Shown in pieces: positions 32,276 through 43,927 of a stretch of 64,000 nucleotides of DNA. The position numbers and the translations under genes are program-made. Under the pieces are notes generated by a model. The model was not told the DNA's origin. It was given only the letters and a program-made list of their open reading frames with translations, and ran no database searches. Source of the DNA: Roridomyces roridus (lineage: Eukaryota > Basidiomycota > Agaricomycetes > Agaricales > Mycenaceae); the NCBI GenBank assembly GCA_029378245.1, contig JARKIF010000010.1:2046001-2110000 (forward strand), read 5' to 3'. Numbering within the stretch: position 1 is the stretch's first letter; each line of letters starts with the position of its first letter.

Positions 32276-33160
32276 ATGTTTGCCAAATCCAGTGTCGTGC
32301 TTACGGTCCTTGCGTTGGTGTTCACTGCGCACGCAGTCCCCGCACCCGCAGTCTTTCGTCCTTCCTCCTCCTCGGTGGCGCATTCCTCCAGTGCTCCCCC
32401 TCGTTCGTCGAGCGCGAGCGCGAGCGTGATTGCCTCTGCCTCTGCCTCCGCATCCGCATCTGCGCCGCCCACAGTCACTTCCGCAGGCCCCGTGCCCCTC
32501 GTCTCCAACGCCCCCGCCCTCGCCGCCGGGCTCAAGGGCCAAGCGAGCGGGAACGATCGCCTCAAGAAACTGCTCACCGACTCGTCCGGCAACCTCCTCA
32601 CCGGAGACGCCCTTCGCCAACTCACCGTCATTGACTACAACCAGCAAACACCCGCCGCCGGCGCCAAAGGAGGCTCCATCCTCCTTGCCACCGTCGACAA
32701 CTTCCCCATCCTCACCGACCTCGGCATCTCGGGGGCCGTCAGCTTCGTGGGCCCTTGCGGGCTGAACATCCCACACTCACATCCCCGCGCGTCTGAGATC
32801 CTCATCGTCACCGAGGGTCAGCTCAACACGGGGACGGTCCAGGAGAATGGGTTCAATACGGAAATCAAGACCCAACTCGGGACGTTCCAGGGTACCGTCT
32901 TCCCGCAGGGGAGTATCCACTACCAGCAGAATCCCACCTGCTCCCCTGCGGTGTTTGTCGCCGCCCTCGGCAGCGAGGATCCCGGCCGGAGTGATATCGC
33001 GACCAACTTTTGGATGTTGGATTCTGATGTCATTGATGCGGCCCTTGGGTTCCCGACGACGATTGGAGGGGATAATATCGATCAGTGGCGCGCGCACCTT
33101 CCTGTCAACCTGGCTGCTGGGGTGGATTCGTGTTTGCAGGCTTGTGGGCTGTCGCAGTGA
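32276..33160 (+). CDS. Spherulin-1/germin-like secreted cupin (copy B)
   Basis: Single exon, about 294 residues. ATG 32276 (MFAKSSVVLTVLALVFTAHA). Same design as copy A: signal peptide, linker, germin cupin with both metal boxes intact (PHSHPRASE and FPQGSIHYQQN). The two proteins are nearly identical over the cupin domain; the linker here is longer by about 25 residues of Ser/Ala/Pro, including a run of alternating Ser and Ala. The longer linker probably arose by slippage in GCC/TCN codons. Both copies are plus strand, 7.3 kb apart, with unrelated DNA between. Confidence 0.9.
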   Translation: MFAKSSVVLTVLALVFTAHAVPAPAVFRPSSSSVAHSSSAPPRSSSASASVIASASASASASAPPTVTSAGPVPLVSNAPALAAGLKGQASGNDRLKKLLTDSSGNLLTGDALRQLTVIDYNQQTPAAGAKGGSILLATVDNFPILTDLGISGAVSFVGPCGLNIPHSHPRASEILIVTEGQLNTGTVQENGFNTEIKTQLGTFQGTVFPQGSIHYQQNPTCSPAVFVAALGSEDPGRSDIATNFWMLDSDVIDAALGFPTTIGGDNIDQWRAHLPVNLAAGVDSCLQACGLSQ

Positions 33161-33190
33161 AACGCGCTACGCCCATCACACACTCCTTGT

Positions 33191-33295
33191 AATATCTTGG
33201 TACTAATAGCTTTCCTTTCGTATTCGTTATTTTGGTACTAATATCTTTTCTTCGTATTCGTTATTTTGGTACTAATATCTTTTCTTCGTATCGTT
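33191..33295 (+). repeat. 34-bp tandem repeat after spherulin B
   Basis: Three copies: 33191-33228 (diverged), 33229-33262 and 33263-33295. The unit starts ATTTTGGTACTAATATCTTT and ends TTCGTATTCGTT. It follows the stop codon by 30 bases, so it is likely in the 3' UTR. Copy A lacks the expansion but has one similar TTGTAATATTTCG string. Confidence 0.8.
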
Positions 33296-33572
33296 ATTTA
33301 CTCGTATATATACGGACTGCTCTTGTTGTAATAGTAACGCTGTTCTAATATACATGATGCATGATGACTTGCCCGAAGATTGACGGTACACACGGCACGA
33401 CTCCTCCGGGGTCGATTCCCGGCTCCTGTTCCCGAAGTATGACCCATTCCATCCGGGAATGGTCAGAACATGTGCCCACTAGACTGACCAAGTCACTCAA
33501 ACCTGCGAAAATTAATCAAGTAGAAAAAAAAGGTTCTGCAGCAAAAAAAAAGTTCACGTTCCCCTGCGTAAC

Positions 33573-33722
33573 ACTCCAGCTCGATTCGAACGAGGAAAGG
33601 AGAGCAAGAAATTGTGAGTGCGTGGAGTACGACGTAAACTCGACTTGAATCCGGATCTGAGGCCTGAGGTACCGTTGCCTTTGAAACGGATGGCGGTGAA
33701 GTGGTTCAAGTACAGCTTTCTG
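33573..33722 (-). repeat. Dispersed B-box-bearing repeat copy
   Basis: GCTCGATTCGAACGAGG at about 33572-33589 contains a B box on the minus strand. About 80 bases on, 33669-33721 matches 42637-42690 at about 48 of 55 positions (shared core AACGGATGGCGG). Confidence 0.55.
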
Positions 33723-33800
33723 GTGCCAAATCACGAACCGTCTGTGGACCATATCAATTCTGCGCTCATCTAGGACGATGTGTTACTGTATCCAATGTTT

Positions 33801-35761
33801 TCAAGCCACTACACCAGCCACATTCTCGCCCCTCACGCTCCTCCACTCCGCTGCCACAGCGCCCACGACAGCCAACGCCGACAACGCCGCCACCACAAAA
33901 TACACGCCCTGAAGTGCATCTCGATAAACCTCCAGCACCGCTGGAAGGAGGTCAGGCGGCACCCCAGAGGCGGGAGACCGCAGACTCGTCGCACCGGCGT
34001 TGAACACGGTACGTGGGTCGACGCCGGGGACGCGTGCAGCGAGTCCTGTGATGAGGCGATTTTGGAATACAGTTTGGGCGACGGAGACGAAGACGGTTCC
34101 GCCTGAAATGGATTTCGTTAGTCGCGATCAAGAGGGAAGAGATCGGAGTCCGGACGCACCGAGAATCTGCATAAACATCATGAGCGCCGTACCCGTTGGT
34201 ATATCCTTTGCCTCAAGCGTCGTCTGCGCGGCCATCAACGACTGTTGCACTCCACACCCCGAGCCCACGCCATAGAGAATCTGATATCCAATCCACCGCC
34301 CACTGCTCGTCTCGGCGGTGAGCGTGGAGATGAGGCCCGCGCCGACGCTCATGAAGATGACGGAGATGAACATCGGGGGCTTGTAGTACCCCACGCGAGA
34401 GACAAAGAGGCCTGTGAGTGGTGCTGAGAGGCTGAGTGCGAGGACCATAGGGATGTTGTCGATTCCTGAACGGACAGCGGAGACGCCTTTGATTGCTTGA
34501 AAGTAGATTGGGAGCTGCGTTGTCGTCAGGTTATTGAGCGGATTCAAAGAGAATGTAGAAACGCACGAAGTAGGTCATCGTGTAGAAGGATCCCCCGAGA
34601 CAGAAGATGAAGGCAGACCCGGCGATGATGCTGCGCCGTTTCATAATTCGAGGCGGGACCGTCGCGTCTTCCTGTTTCCAGATTTGTATTCCAATAAAAG
34701 CGGCGCCGAGGATTCCGAAAAGAATGAACAGGACGATGATGCGGGCGTTCTTCCACGCGTAGAGGGAACCACCCCACTGAAGTGCGAGGAGGAGGCACAC
34801 CATCGCTGGGATGAATATGAGCTGCATATCCTGGGTGAGAGTTTAATTCGTTAAGCAACCATGAAACGCACCGTGCCCCAGGGGTCCAATTTCTCTACCC
34901 GCCGCCGAACGGACATCTCTTCAATTTGTCGAACCCTTGACTCCTTGAACAAGAACACTATAACGGCGATGACGGCGCCCGTCAGAGGGAGGTTGATATA
35001 AAAGCACCTTTGATTCGTTGAGACTCACATTCAACACGAGGAAAGAAGGGACGCACCATCTCCAGGATATCTTGTCAGTTAGCACACCCCCGAGTAATGG
35101 CCCCGAGACGGCCGAAATTCCGTATATGCCACCAAGCAAGCCCGTGAAGAAAGGCCGTTTGTCCAACGGCATCGAGTCCGCGATGATGACAAGAGTACCA
35201 GTGAGCACTCCCGCGTTGGCCACGCCGGCAATGACACGCCCAGCGATGAGCGCGTTGGATGAAGGAGCGACGCCACATACGAGTGACCCGATTTCGAATA
35301 TGGTTAGGGCGGCGATGTAGACCCATTTCACGGACAGGAAGGAGTAGAGGCGACCGAAGAATAGTTGGAAGGCGGCGGTGCCCAGGAAGTACGCGCTGCC
35401 GTACCTTTGAGAGATGTGAGCCCGGGAAATGCAAGGAATTTGAGCGGACCCACCAGCCAATGTCGTCCAAACTGTGAAATTTATCTGTAATCTTGGGCTG
35501 CTCGAGTGAGTGCAACGCCGAAAGGTGGTGCTACCGCGACGTACGATGGCGACTGCGATGATAGTCCCGTCCTGGCGAAATGAGCGTCAAGAATGCAAGT
35601 AAAGGTGTCGGACGTACCAAGGAGGTAAGAAAGATGGAGAGACAAAGCGCCACGACGATGACACCGAATCTCATTCCGCTAGGGTACTCGACCTCGTCTT
35701 CAGGAGGCTTTTCATGGGAAGTCGCCGAGGGATTAGTAGAGGATGGCTGAGTGGTGTCCAT
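33801..35761 (-). CDS. MFS transporter, DHA2 (14-TM) drug/H+ antiporter type
   Basis: ATG 35761 ([12 protein letters not shown]) to a stop at 33801. Seven or so short introns splice cleanly and no frame break was found. The cytosolic start [19 protein letters not shown] leads to TM1, and [10 protein letters not shown]...I follows as in DHA2 members. Other marks: [56 protein letters not shown] (motif C region) and [18 protein letters not shown]. The hydrophobic profile fits 14 helices and the length, about 540 residues, fits the family. It should export small molecules at the plasma membrane using the proton gradient. The substrate is unknown; no biosynthetic cluster surrounds it. Confidence 0.9.
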
Positions 35762-37841
35762 GGATGTGGGGGTGGGGGATGTAGTACGAAATAACTCGAG
35801 AGTATTTATATGGAATCGGCCCCGCACCCACGGGGTAGTAGTAGTAACCGACTTGAATGCGTCTAGAATGCTTTCTGGAAGGTTTTCTTGAGTACAATTG
35901 GGCATCCATCGTCTAATACGAGACTATACTGTCATTAGCAGCACTTTGGTGCTCGAATTCAAGCAGTAAACCGACCTAAGACGCAGAACAAGGTGAAGTC
36001 GAGGAGCGGAGGCGGGATGACCAAACGGAGATACGGAAAGAGACCCGGTAGCCAATCACAGCGCGCGTCAGTATCATTTGGTCATCAGCAGGTGCCGAGG
36101 TCCGGAGAGTGCAACCCCAGTACGTTTCGGGCGAGGACTTTTCTCGCGCGACATTTCCGATCCGAGATGAATGTGTGGAGGAAAAAAAGACGACATGGTG
36201 GTTCAGAACAAGAGGCATTGATCTTTGTCTATTGCGTGCACTTTGATCATGATTTCATTGATGCCATCAAGCGGCAGTCTGACCGCGGAGGGCGTTGGAC
36301 AGCAGTTCAATCACGGTTCAACAAAGACCAGGTCGAGGTCAGTGTTCGCACAAGCGGTACTTCGCTCCTGGTTTCAGTAAACAGAGCGCAACTGCACGGG
36401 GGCAACCGGGTTCGATTCCCGACCTCCCATTCCGGCATCCCGTGTGTCTTTCTTTTCGTTCAGTCACAGCGCGCGCTCCAGTCTCGAGCCGGGCCTTCAC
36501 ACGGATCCCGTTTCGTGCTGACCCAGACACAGAACGACGTTGAAACGTGATATCAGTGGTCCAATTTCCAGGCACCTTGGCATCTCGAAGGCATTGGAAC
36601 TACCCCATTGTCATGTAAATTGGAGATTGTAATCTCAGTGGATGGCTCCAATTGCAGAGTTCTCGATGTTGATGGAATAAAAAAGTTCGTCTTTGGAGAA
36701 TGAGGACACCCCGAATCGAACGGGGGTTGAACTTCTAGCCATAAGGTATTGAAGGTAGGGAAAACCCACAATGGATGTTGTACCCCCGGGTCAATTACCC
36801 TGGCCTATGTTGCTCAAACAGCAAGTCAGGATGTGCGCCGGATTCTCGGATCAATCACCTTCGCGTGATGTGACAAACAGACTTCAACACGCTCCTGTGC
36901 TCTGCCACCACACCACCCATAGACGCAGCCTCTCACTTTGCTCTCACTCTCACCTGTCGCTCCCAGCCGGTTCCCACATCCGTCCTGCTGTCTCTTCGTC
37001 CTTTTCACTGGATGTCTGTGCCGTACCGGCCGAGTCTGCGGGCGGATACACTTGGAGAGTCGGATTTCCGCAAACATCAATCTCAGGCCTGTCTCGAGAA
37101 CAACGGGCCTTGCTACAATCCGAAGATACGGTATGAACTGTTTTGGGAGGCACGGAAGGCTACATCTGTTCATTCTATATAGACCTGACCTCCTTTCGGC
37201 TGCACTTTCCCCAGATTTCAATACACCCCAGCTTCCCAGGGAATGAAGGCGCCTCGCGCCTCCATGCCCTCATTATTTAAAATGCCGTCGATGGCCGTCG
37301 GTTCGAGCGCGTACCATCGACCACGGGGTTCTTTTTGTCGGCGACGGCGATGGTATCCCGCTCTCTAATTTCCCAGGCAAGCGTCGAATGAGTGGAGGAA
37401 AGTACGGGGTCAAGATAAGAAAACTGATACTCCCCAGCAGGCATTTCTTTCTCTTCTGGGAATATTCTATCGGGCGGGGAGAAGACCTCGTGAGACGCAG
37501 CGGTCCGGTACTCCCTTTTTTCCTCTCAGCACTAAATTTACCTTGGGATAGATTGAGCCGTATACCAGCAGGATTTCGACTCGGCTGTGACGCCGCACGT
37601 TCTCTGGGGATATACTATTCGACGGACTGGGGGTCACAATAAACGGAATTGCCATGTGTGTTCCAATCATCCATTCGCTATCCCACCGTTTGGCTTGAAT
37701 ATACAGCACTCGCCATGCTCGTATCATATGATGAGCCCATCGAAAAGAAGAGAAGTTTTCTTCTGCATGCGCTCTTCACCCACGTCCTTTTCTGTGCTGT
37801 TATAAACTGGGGAGGCTGCCCTATCCTGCAGAGCAAAAGCC
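35762..37841. other. Gene-poor stretch with a T-arm-like hairpin
   Basis: About 2 kb without a supported gene. CCGGGTTCGATTCCCGA near 36408 would form a perfect tRNA T-arm, and a reversed B-box-like CGAATCGAACGGGG lies near 36712, but no acceptor stem or A box in register is visible. Confidence 0.4.
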
Positions 37842-39854
37842 ATGGCTGCTCTGTCGCGCTTTCTCACTCTCTTCTCCATCTGGGCCGCTGCCTCAGCAGG
37901 GACGACGGTCCTGCACGAGCGGCGCATGAACGCACCCAGCGGATTCACGAGCCGGGGTGCCGCGCCTGCAGAACAAATGCTCACGCTCCGCCTGGCTCTC
38001 ACCTCTAATGATGCCGCCGGCCTGGACGCGAAACTGACTTCCTTGTCGACGCCCGGCAGTCCAGAGTTCAGGCAGTGGCTCTCGATGGAGGAGGTGTGGA
38101 TTTTTCTGTCTGTTCGACGCACTGATTGAATGAATACTAGGTCAAAGCCTTCGTCCAGCCTTCTGCAGAAACAATGGCGACGTTCAACGCATTCGCAGCC
38201 GCCAACGGCCTTACGCCTACCGTCGTATCGCCCAACGGCGACTGGGTCGGAATCACTCTCCCAGTGTCGCATGCCAACGAGCTGTTCGACGCGCAATTCG
38301 AGGTGTTCAGCCATCCGTCGATGGAGGGCACGATCACGCGCACGCTCTCCGTGTCTCTCCCCGCAGAGCTCGTCGGCCACGTCGATGTCATCCATCCCAC
38401 CACCGAGTTTACGAGTCCCAACCCGCGGCTGCTACCTGCCGAGATGGGTAACTTTGACAAGCGCCAGGCCAAATCGTGCGACACGAGCAACCCAGCGGGC
38501 ACTATCACTCCGGCGTGTCTCCAGGCGCTTTATGGGATTCCCAAGGCACGGGCTACGCAGGAGTCGAATCATCTGCTCGTTACGGGGTATGTCGGTCAAT
38601 ACGCACAGAGGGCCGACCTCAAGGTGAGAGCTTGATTGAAGTTTCAACTCTTTCTCATCTGTTGAATGCCGATAGCAATTCCTCCAACTGCTCCGCCCTG
38701 ACATCCCGCCCACCACGACGTTCACTCTAACAACCCTCGACGGCGGCGTGAACCCCCAAAACGCATCTGAAGCCGGTACCGAAGCTGATCTCGATGTTCA
38801 ATATACGACTGGCATTGCGACAAATGTGCCAATCGAGTTCCTCTCTGTCGGTACTCCGGATGCGTCGTTTGCCACTGACTTGTTGGATACGACGATTTTC
38901 CTGGATGGGGTGCGGAGCCCGCCGAGTGCCATGACGACGTCATATGGCGACGACGAGTCTGCTTTTGGGGCCAGCGTGGCTACGTGGGTCGCGGTATTGT
39001 TATTCGGAGCACCCAGGCTGACGTTCATTCCAGGAAAATCTGCAACGGATACAAAGCACTCGGTTCGCGGGGTATCTCCGTGATCTTTGCCTCAGGCGAT
39101 GTACGGTCCTTCTTCCTAAATGCACGGTAGATCTAACCAAACTCACAGGGCGGTGTCCGCGGCGGCCACGACAACTCAAGCGTCTGTGACGACAACGTTT
39201 TCATCCCCGTCTTCCCCGCCTCGTGCCCCTTCCTCACCTCCGTCGGCAGCACAATCGGCTTCGCCCCCGAAAAAGCAATCAACTTCACCGGCGGCGGTTT
39301 CTCCGACGTCTTCCCGCGTGCGTTTTATCAAGGCGCCGCCGTATCGAGCTTCCTCGCCCGGGGCATCCCGAAAGGTTTCCAGGGCGCATTCAACACGACT
39401 GGAAGAGGCTACCCCGACGTTTCTGTTCAGGGCTGGAATTTCGAGATCGTCGCCGGGGGCGGTGTGGGCACGGTGGGCGGGACGAGCGCGTCTTCGCCCA
39501 CGTTTGCGAGTGTCGTGGCGCTGATTAACGATCGGCTCGTCGCGGCGGGGAAACCCGTTCTCGGGTTTTGAATCCGTTCTTGTATGAAAAGGCAAGTGGG
39601 GCGTTTACGGATATCACAGAGGGACATAATTCGGGCTTTGAGTGTCCCGAGTCGTCGGTGCGTGGGTTGTAGTTTGATCATTCTCGGAGACTGACTTGTG
39701 GTGGGTGATAGGTGGCTTTCGATGCGACGACGGGGTGGGATCCGCTCAGTAAGTTGGGTGCTTTATAGGAAGAGTATTGTGGCTGACATGCATTTCAGCC
39801 GGGTGGGGTACGCCAAAGTTCTCCGAATTACTCGCCGCAGCGTTTGCGGAGTAA
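37842..39854 (+). CDS. Sedolisin (S53) serine-carboxyl peptidase, one frameshift
   Basis: ATG 37842 (signal MAALSRFLTLFSIWAAASAG), exons 37842-38093, 38141-38623, 38676-38983 and further ones to TAA 39852-39854. The pro-kumamolisin part covers residues 30-190 (LALTSNDAAGLDAKLTSLS, RQWLSMEE). The catalytic part has Glu and Asp in TEADLDVQY, the oxyanion Asp in IFASGD and the Ser in GGTSASSPTFASVV. The calcium-site end is FDATTGWDPLTGWGTPKF. The frame breaks once near 39567, where GGGTTTTGAAT reads a TGA; one more T in the run would restore the family reading. It is a secreted acid tripeptidyl-peptidase type enzyme, 600-residue class. The single homopolymer break may be a sequencing error. Confidence 0.85.
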
Positions 39855-40875
39855 ACATCCTGTGTTTCAACTTCATATTTCGGAATTCGGTTGTTTCAAT
39901 ATTATTGTATCAAAGAAGGCACTACCACAAAGTGGCGTGTTGGACAAAGCGTGCAACTTCGTTCGATTCGAGGGTATGTTCCAAGGAGATTCTCCCGCGA
40001 GAAAGTACCTATCCAGAAGCAAAGCTCAACCCAGTGCCCGTTTGCCAACTTAGTGTGACCTGAGTTCAGGTGCTGAGGTGCAGTGGGGGTGTTCGTAAAA
40101 CTATTAATTACCGCGCCTTCAGCAATGGTCCTCAACTCGGGTCGAACGAGTGAAACAGGGTAAGAAGTACTTACATACCGGAAACCTGAGGCCTGAGTAT
40201 ATGAACAGTTATTGGTGGCCATCGGAAGCAAGTGTGAGGGTGTACCTCAGACACGGCAGACGTGCCGGTCCTGTGCCGGATCAGTCGTTTTTGCGTTTGG
40301 TGAGCCGTTTACTGCTGCGGGTTCCACCACTAGCCATGGCGAAGGCAAGGCGAAGGAAAATTTGGATTGATTCGTGGTCACATGTGTTACGGAATACTTC
40401 CGCTGACGGCGTCGGGAGACGTTCTACTCGATGTCCTGTGTACGGATAACCCTCGGATGCGACGGGATAGTAGGTTTGGATGTTTCTGCGTGGTACTGCA
40501 TGCACGGTTTGAAAAAGGTCGCCCACCAGGAGCTGAGATACAGCTGAACAGTGGTGCCAGGAGACTTCGATAAAACTGCGTCCTCCTGATTTGTCTGGAG
40601 GCAAGGTAGCACTGTAGAGCACTTTATTACACTTAGGAGAGTACCCCAGTCAAATATTGGAGCCCTAGGAAATTCTATTCCACTGCTGGTGTGTAAATAG
40701 TCGAAATTGATCGCTTCCTACTTTAGAGACAATTTATGCATGAAAGCAATTCGACTTGGTGGCCTAGGCACTGTAGAATAACCGCCCGAGTCGATCGGTC
40801 CATGTCCGAAGGCGATCCGATGAGAATTGCGCTCAGAACAGCGCAATTACTGCAGGGGATCACAATCTGCTGAAA
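39855..40875. other. Intergenic with B-box-like motifs
   Basis: CTTCGTTCGATTCGAGGG near 39957 and a reversed copy near 40133 (CTCGGGTCGAACGAG). No gene supported. Confidence 0.4.
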
Positions 40876-41727
40876 ATGGAAATAAACGAGGCGACGGATG
40901 TGCTGAGAGTCGATGAGGAGGTTTTTGGTGCGTTTCCTGCTGGGTTTGGAGATAATGGGGAGGAACAGGACGTTGATGGGGAGGATGTAGAGATGGATGC
41001 AGAGAGGGGCAGGAGACGGAGGGCGCCCAGCAAGAGCAACTCTGCCCGCAGCAACAAGACCTCGACGTCCGAGTCTAGGTCTGCACGCAACGCCAGTGGG
41101 AGCGAGCGGATCTCGTCTTCTGCATCTTCGGGATCTCCACTTGCGACCTCCTCTCCTGCACAACCTCCACCCGCTTCGTCGTTCCCGCCTCCGGAGAGTC
41201 CCATAATCGAACCGCCTCCCGTCATTCCATATGACGCCGATTTCATGGCGATGCTCAGCCCGGAATCTGGGTCCTCGGATCCTAGTTACGCGGAATTCTT
41301 TGCGATGGGACCCAGCGCGGTGCGTCGGGTGCTACTCTTTATCATCCTCGTCGCTAATCTTACACTCTCAGGGCTCGCATTCGAACGAGTACGACGTGAA
41401 CATACCCATCTTCCCCCAACCCCCTCCACCCCTTCGTCAGGCACAAATGGGTTTCTTCCCCGACCCGACCGCAGTGCAGCCAGACGAAATGTGGAATTTC
41501 ATGCAACAGGCTCCCGGAGCGAATGTCCCGCAAGCTTCCGGTGCGGGTCTGTTTTCGGTTGGGACTTATGGCGGGTTTCCTGTACCGGCGCCGTCGCCTT
41601 CGATGGCGTACGGTGCATATCCGTGCGTTTTCCGGGTTGCCTCCTGTCTTTCCTGTGTCTGATTCGGATTTGGGATAGGTCCATGGCGGTACATCTGGGG
41701 ACGCATGGTGGATTTACCCTCGGGTAG
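40876..41727 (+). CDS. Disordered acidic/Ser/Pro-rich protein
   Basis: Exons 40876-41319, 41372-41622 and 41679-41727; introns GTGCGT...CAG and GTGCGT...TAG. The spliced product is about 247 residues: an acidic start (EEQDVDGEDVEMD), a basic Arg/Lys/Ser block (RGRRRRAPSKSNSARSNK), Ser/Pro-rich middle, then FMAMLSPESG and a Pro/Gln/Met-rich end. Composition is that of a nuclear regulatory or scaffold protein but no DNA-binding domain is visible. An upstream exon may be missing. Family not recognised. Confidence 0.5.
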   Translation: MEINEATDVLRVDEEVFGAFPAGFGDNGEEQDVDGEDVEMDAERGRRRRAPSKSNSARSNKTSTSESRSARNASGSERISSSASSGSPLATSSPAQPPPASSFPPPESPIIEPPPVIPYDADFMAMLSPESGSSDPSYAEFFAMGPSAVRRVLLFIILVANLTLSGLAFERVRREHTHLPPTPSTPSSGTNGFLPRPDRSAARRNVEFHATGSRSECPASFRCGSVFGWDLWRVSCTGAVAFDGVRCISVRFPGCLLSFLCLIRIWDRSMAVHLGTHGGFTLG

Positions 41728-42184
41728 GTGGTCGGGTCCTGGATCGACGCGACGCGACACGGGGGGAAATATGTACTTCGTCTCCTTCTTCTGAGGGTTC
41801 TGTTACTGCTGTAATACTAATACGTACCTAGGTATATATCTCACTCTCTGGAGTCTGAACTCAATTTGTATCATCACAATCACAATCACTTCGTTCTGCG
41901 TGCTGCTTCCTGCTGAGGCACCCCTAGCTTTGCCCCTAATGAAGACCTGCACAGTCTGGCTCTCGGCTGTCCTCGCTTGTGGCCTGCACAGCGAAATCAG
42001 ATGTACATCTGAGATCGGGATGCAGGGAAGGGGAAGGGGTCTGGATCCGTCGCTTCTTGTTGTCAGAGACGCCGGACTGCTCGGCGGAGACAAACGGGCA
42101 ATCCAGATTCACTATATCACTCGAACCCGCAAAAAAAAAAAAAGAATGTGGCGAAAAAGTCATTGCATTGGTCTACTGTAGGCA

Positions 42185-42945
42185 ACACCCCAGCTGGAAT
42201 CGAACGAGCGAAGGGGTGAGAGATTCTGGGTGGGCGCCGGCGAATACTTAGACAGTGGCTTTCAATTTGACTTTGAATCCAGTGGTTGTACTTGGAAGGA
42301 TGGCCAGCCCAGGAGTACCGTATAGTACTGTACTCGCCTGAAATCACCAAACCGACTGGCCCCAAAAAATGGTACCTTTTTGCCCATCAACACCCTGGCT
42401 CGAGTCGAACGAGCGAAAGACGGTAGCTAGGAAATCGGAATTCTGGGTGCGTGAATCAAGACCGGTGAAGCGGTTCAAGTGTGACCCCAGCCCCAATCCC
42501 AAAACCAGACTGAAAATTCTGACTCGCTTGAAATCAGATGAGCCAAAAATTCGTCTCGCATCCAACTCGCATCGCGAAATGCCCGGCTCGGGTCAAACGA
42601 GCGAAAGAATCGTAGCGGTGTCAGTCGAGACCTGGGGCACCGTTGCCTTGAGAACGGATGGCGGCGAAGTGGTTCGAGTGAGGCTTTCTGTCAGGCATTC
42701 TCATTCGTAAGTTATCAATACGGCACCTCGGCATCAAACCTAGCCCGAGTGGAACCAGGAAAATTCCAGACCCAAAAAAGTCTCTCTCATTTTTACTCAT
42801 GGACTCAGCGCTCGAATCGAACGAGCCACCGGCCTTAGGCCTCGTTCCAACACACCATCAGCGTGTCGAGACCTCAGTGTCAAACGATTCTAGAGACAAA
42901 AGCTGCAGTTTTCACGCATTACCCCGAGCTCGACTCGAACGAGGT
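42185..42945 (-). repeat. Dense block of B-box-bearing dispersed repeats
   Basis: Five copies of a CTCGANTCGAACGAG palindrome, each containing a minus-strand B box: near 42191, 42403, 42583, 42813 and 42929, mostly followed by CGAAAG or a variant. One unit (42637-42690) is shared with 33669-33721. The block lies between two genes and encodes nothing recognisable. An A12 run at 42130-42141 lies just before it. Confidence 0.55.
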
Positions 42946-43101
42946 CAACAGGGCAAGCTACTGTCGGTGCATCGAGTTTGAGGTAGTATCGACGGGACAT
43001 GCTTATTTCTGCGCTCACGAGCCACATGGACTCTGCCGTTGCGCAGTGCGGTCTCTGATCGTTACGCAGCGCCATTAATTTCTAAACAACTCAACATGGT
43101 A

Positions 43102-43404
43102 TCACTCCTTCTTCAACACCGGTACTGCTCCGCCCTCCTTGACAAGATCCTCGTTCCCAGGAAAGTACCTGCCGTTTCCCAGGCTCCACTCATAACTCGC
43201 AGTCACCCAATCCGCAATGCCCGCCTGAAGACGATACGTCTTCAACTGATTGCGGATCTTGTGGTTCTCGCACGCTGGCAAGTCCCACATCAGGGCACAG
43301 AATTCAGCCGCCTGTTGCCGATACCACTTCTCGAGAAAGTCCATCGCACTTCTGCCAAGATATCTTCCGGGATTTCGAATGTGATGACAAACAGTCTGAA
43401 GCAA
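43102..43404 (-). pseudogene. Sesquiterpene synthase C-terminal fragment
   Basis: An open frame of about 100 residues on the minus strand ends at TGA 43102-43104. It holds AMDFLEKWYRQQAAEF, KIRNQLKTYRLQAGIADWV, TASYEWSLGNGRYF and a final GAVPVLKK. In basidiomycete sesquiterpene synthases the C-terminus has this order: a helix, then W-V-x(4)-x-W-S-F/L...RYF, then a short tail ending LPK. The metal-binding DDxxD and NSE motifs, which lie further upstream, are absent; DNA before 43404 does not continue the gene and instead carries a GGGTTCGATGCCCG hairpin near 43452. So this is a truncated remnant. Confidence 0.6.
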
Positions 43405-43927
43405 CAGATGAGCCCGCCGGTCTTTCCTCGGACTCCCTCGGTGCGTGTTGCAGTGAACAGGGTTCGATGCCCGACCTTGACTAATTAATTCTGTGAAAGT
43501 CCAGTATTTTTATACGGTCACAGCACGATTTCCAATCTCGAGCATGACCTCCATACGGAGTTCTTTCTCCCCGGTCCAAAGGGGATGATAATGATATCCT
43601 TTCACAAATGCCTTCTGCTCGGCAGGGAGAGGACTGCTTTCCACTGGTTTGACTGTGATTAACAAAGAATAGCTTTCTTTATCAAAAACTGCCCGTTTGT
43701 TTTATGGAAGTTTTTGCTGTGACTGTAGCCTCGCAGAAGCCGCAATGTCTTTGTGTCTCTGCAAAGAACAATTGGACGGAGATCGTAATCTCCCGGCTGA
43801 TGGTCGGCATCAATGCTCTTTGTCCGTGTGGGAGATACGACTTCATTTCCGGTGGGGCTTATCGTATCCACCTGTCTATTGTACTCGACGACTATATCTA
43901 ACGCGGCTCCTTCAGGGCGGCGTCACC

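Noticed and set aside
36400..36440. tRNA gene at the perfect T-arm CCGGGTTCGATTCCCGA
   Set aside because: No complementary 7-base acceptor strand or anticodon arm at the right distance upstream.
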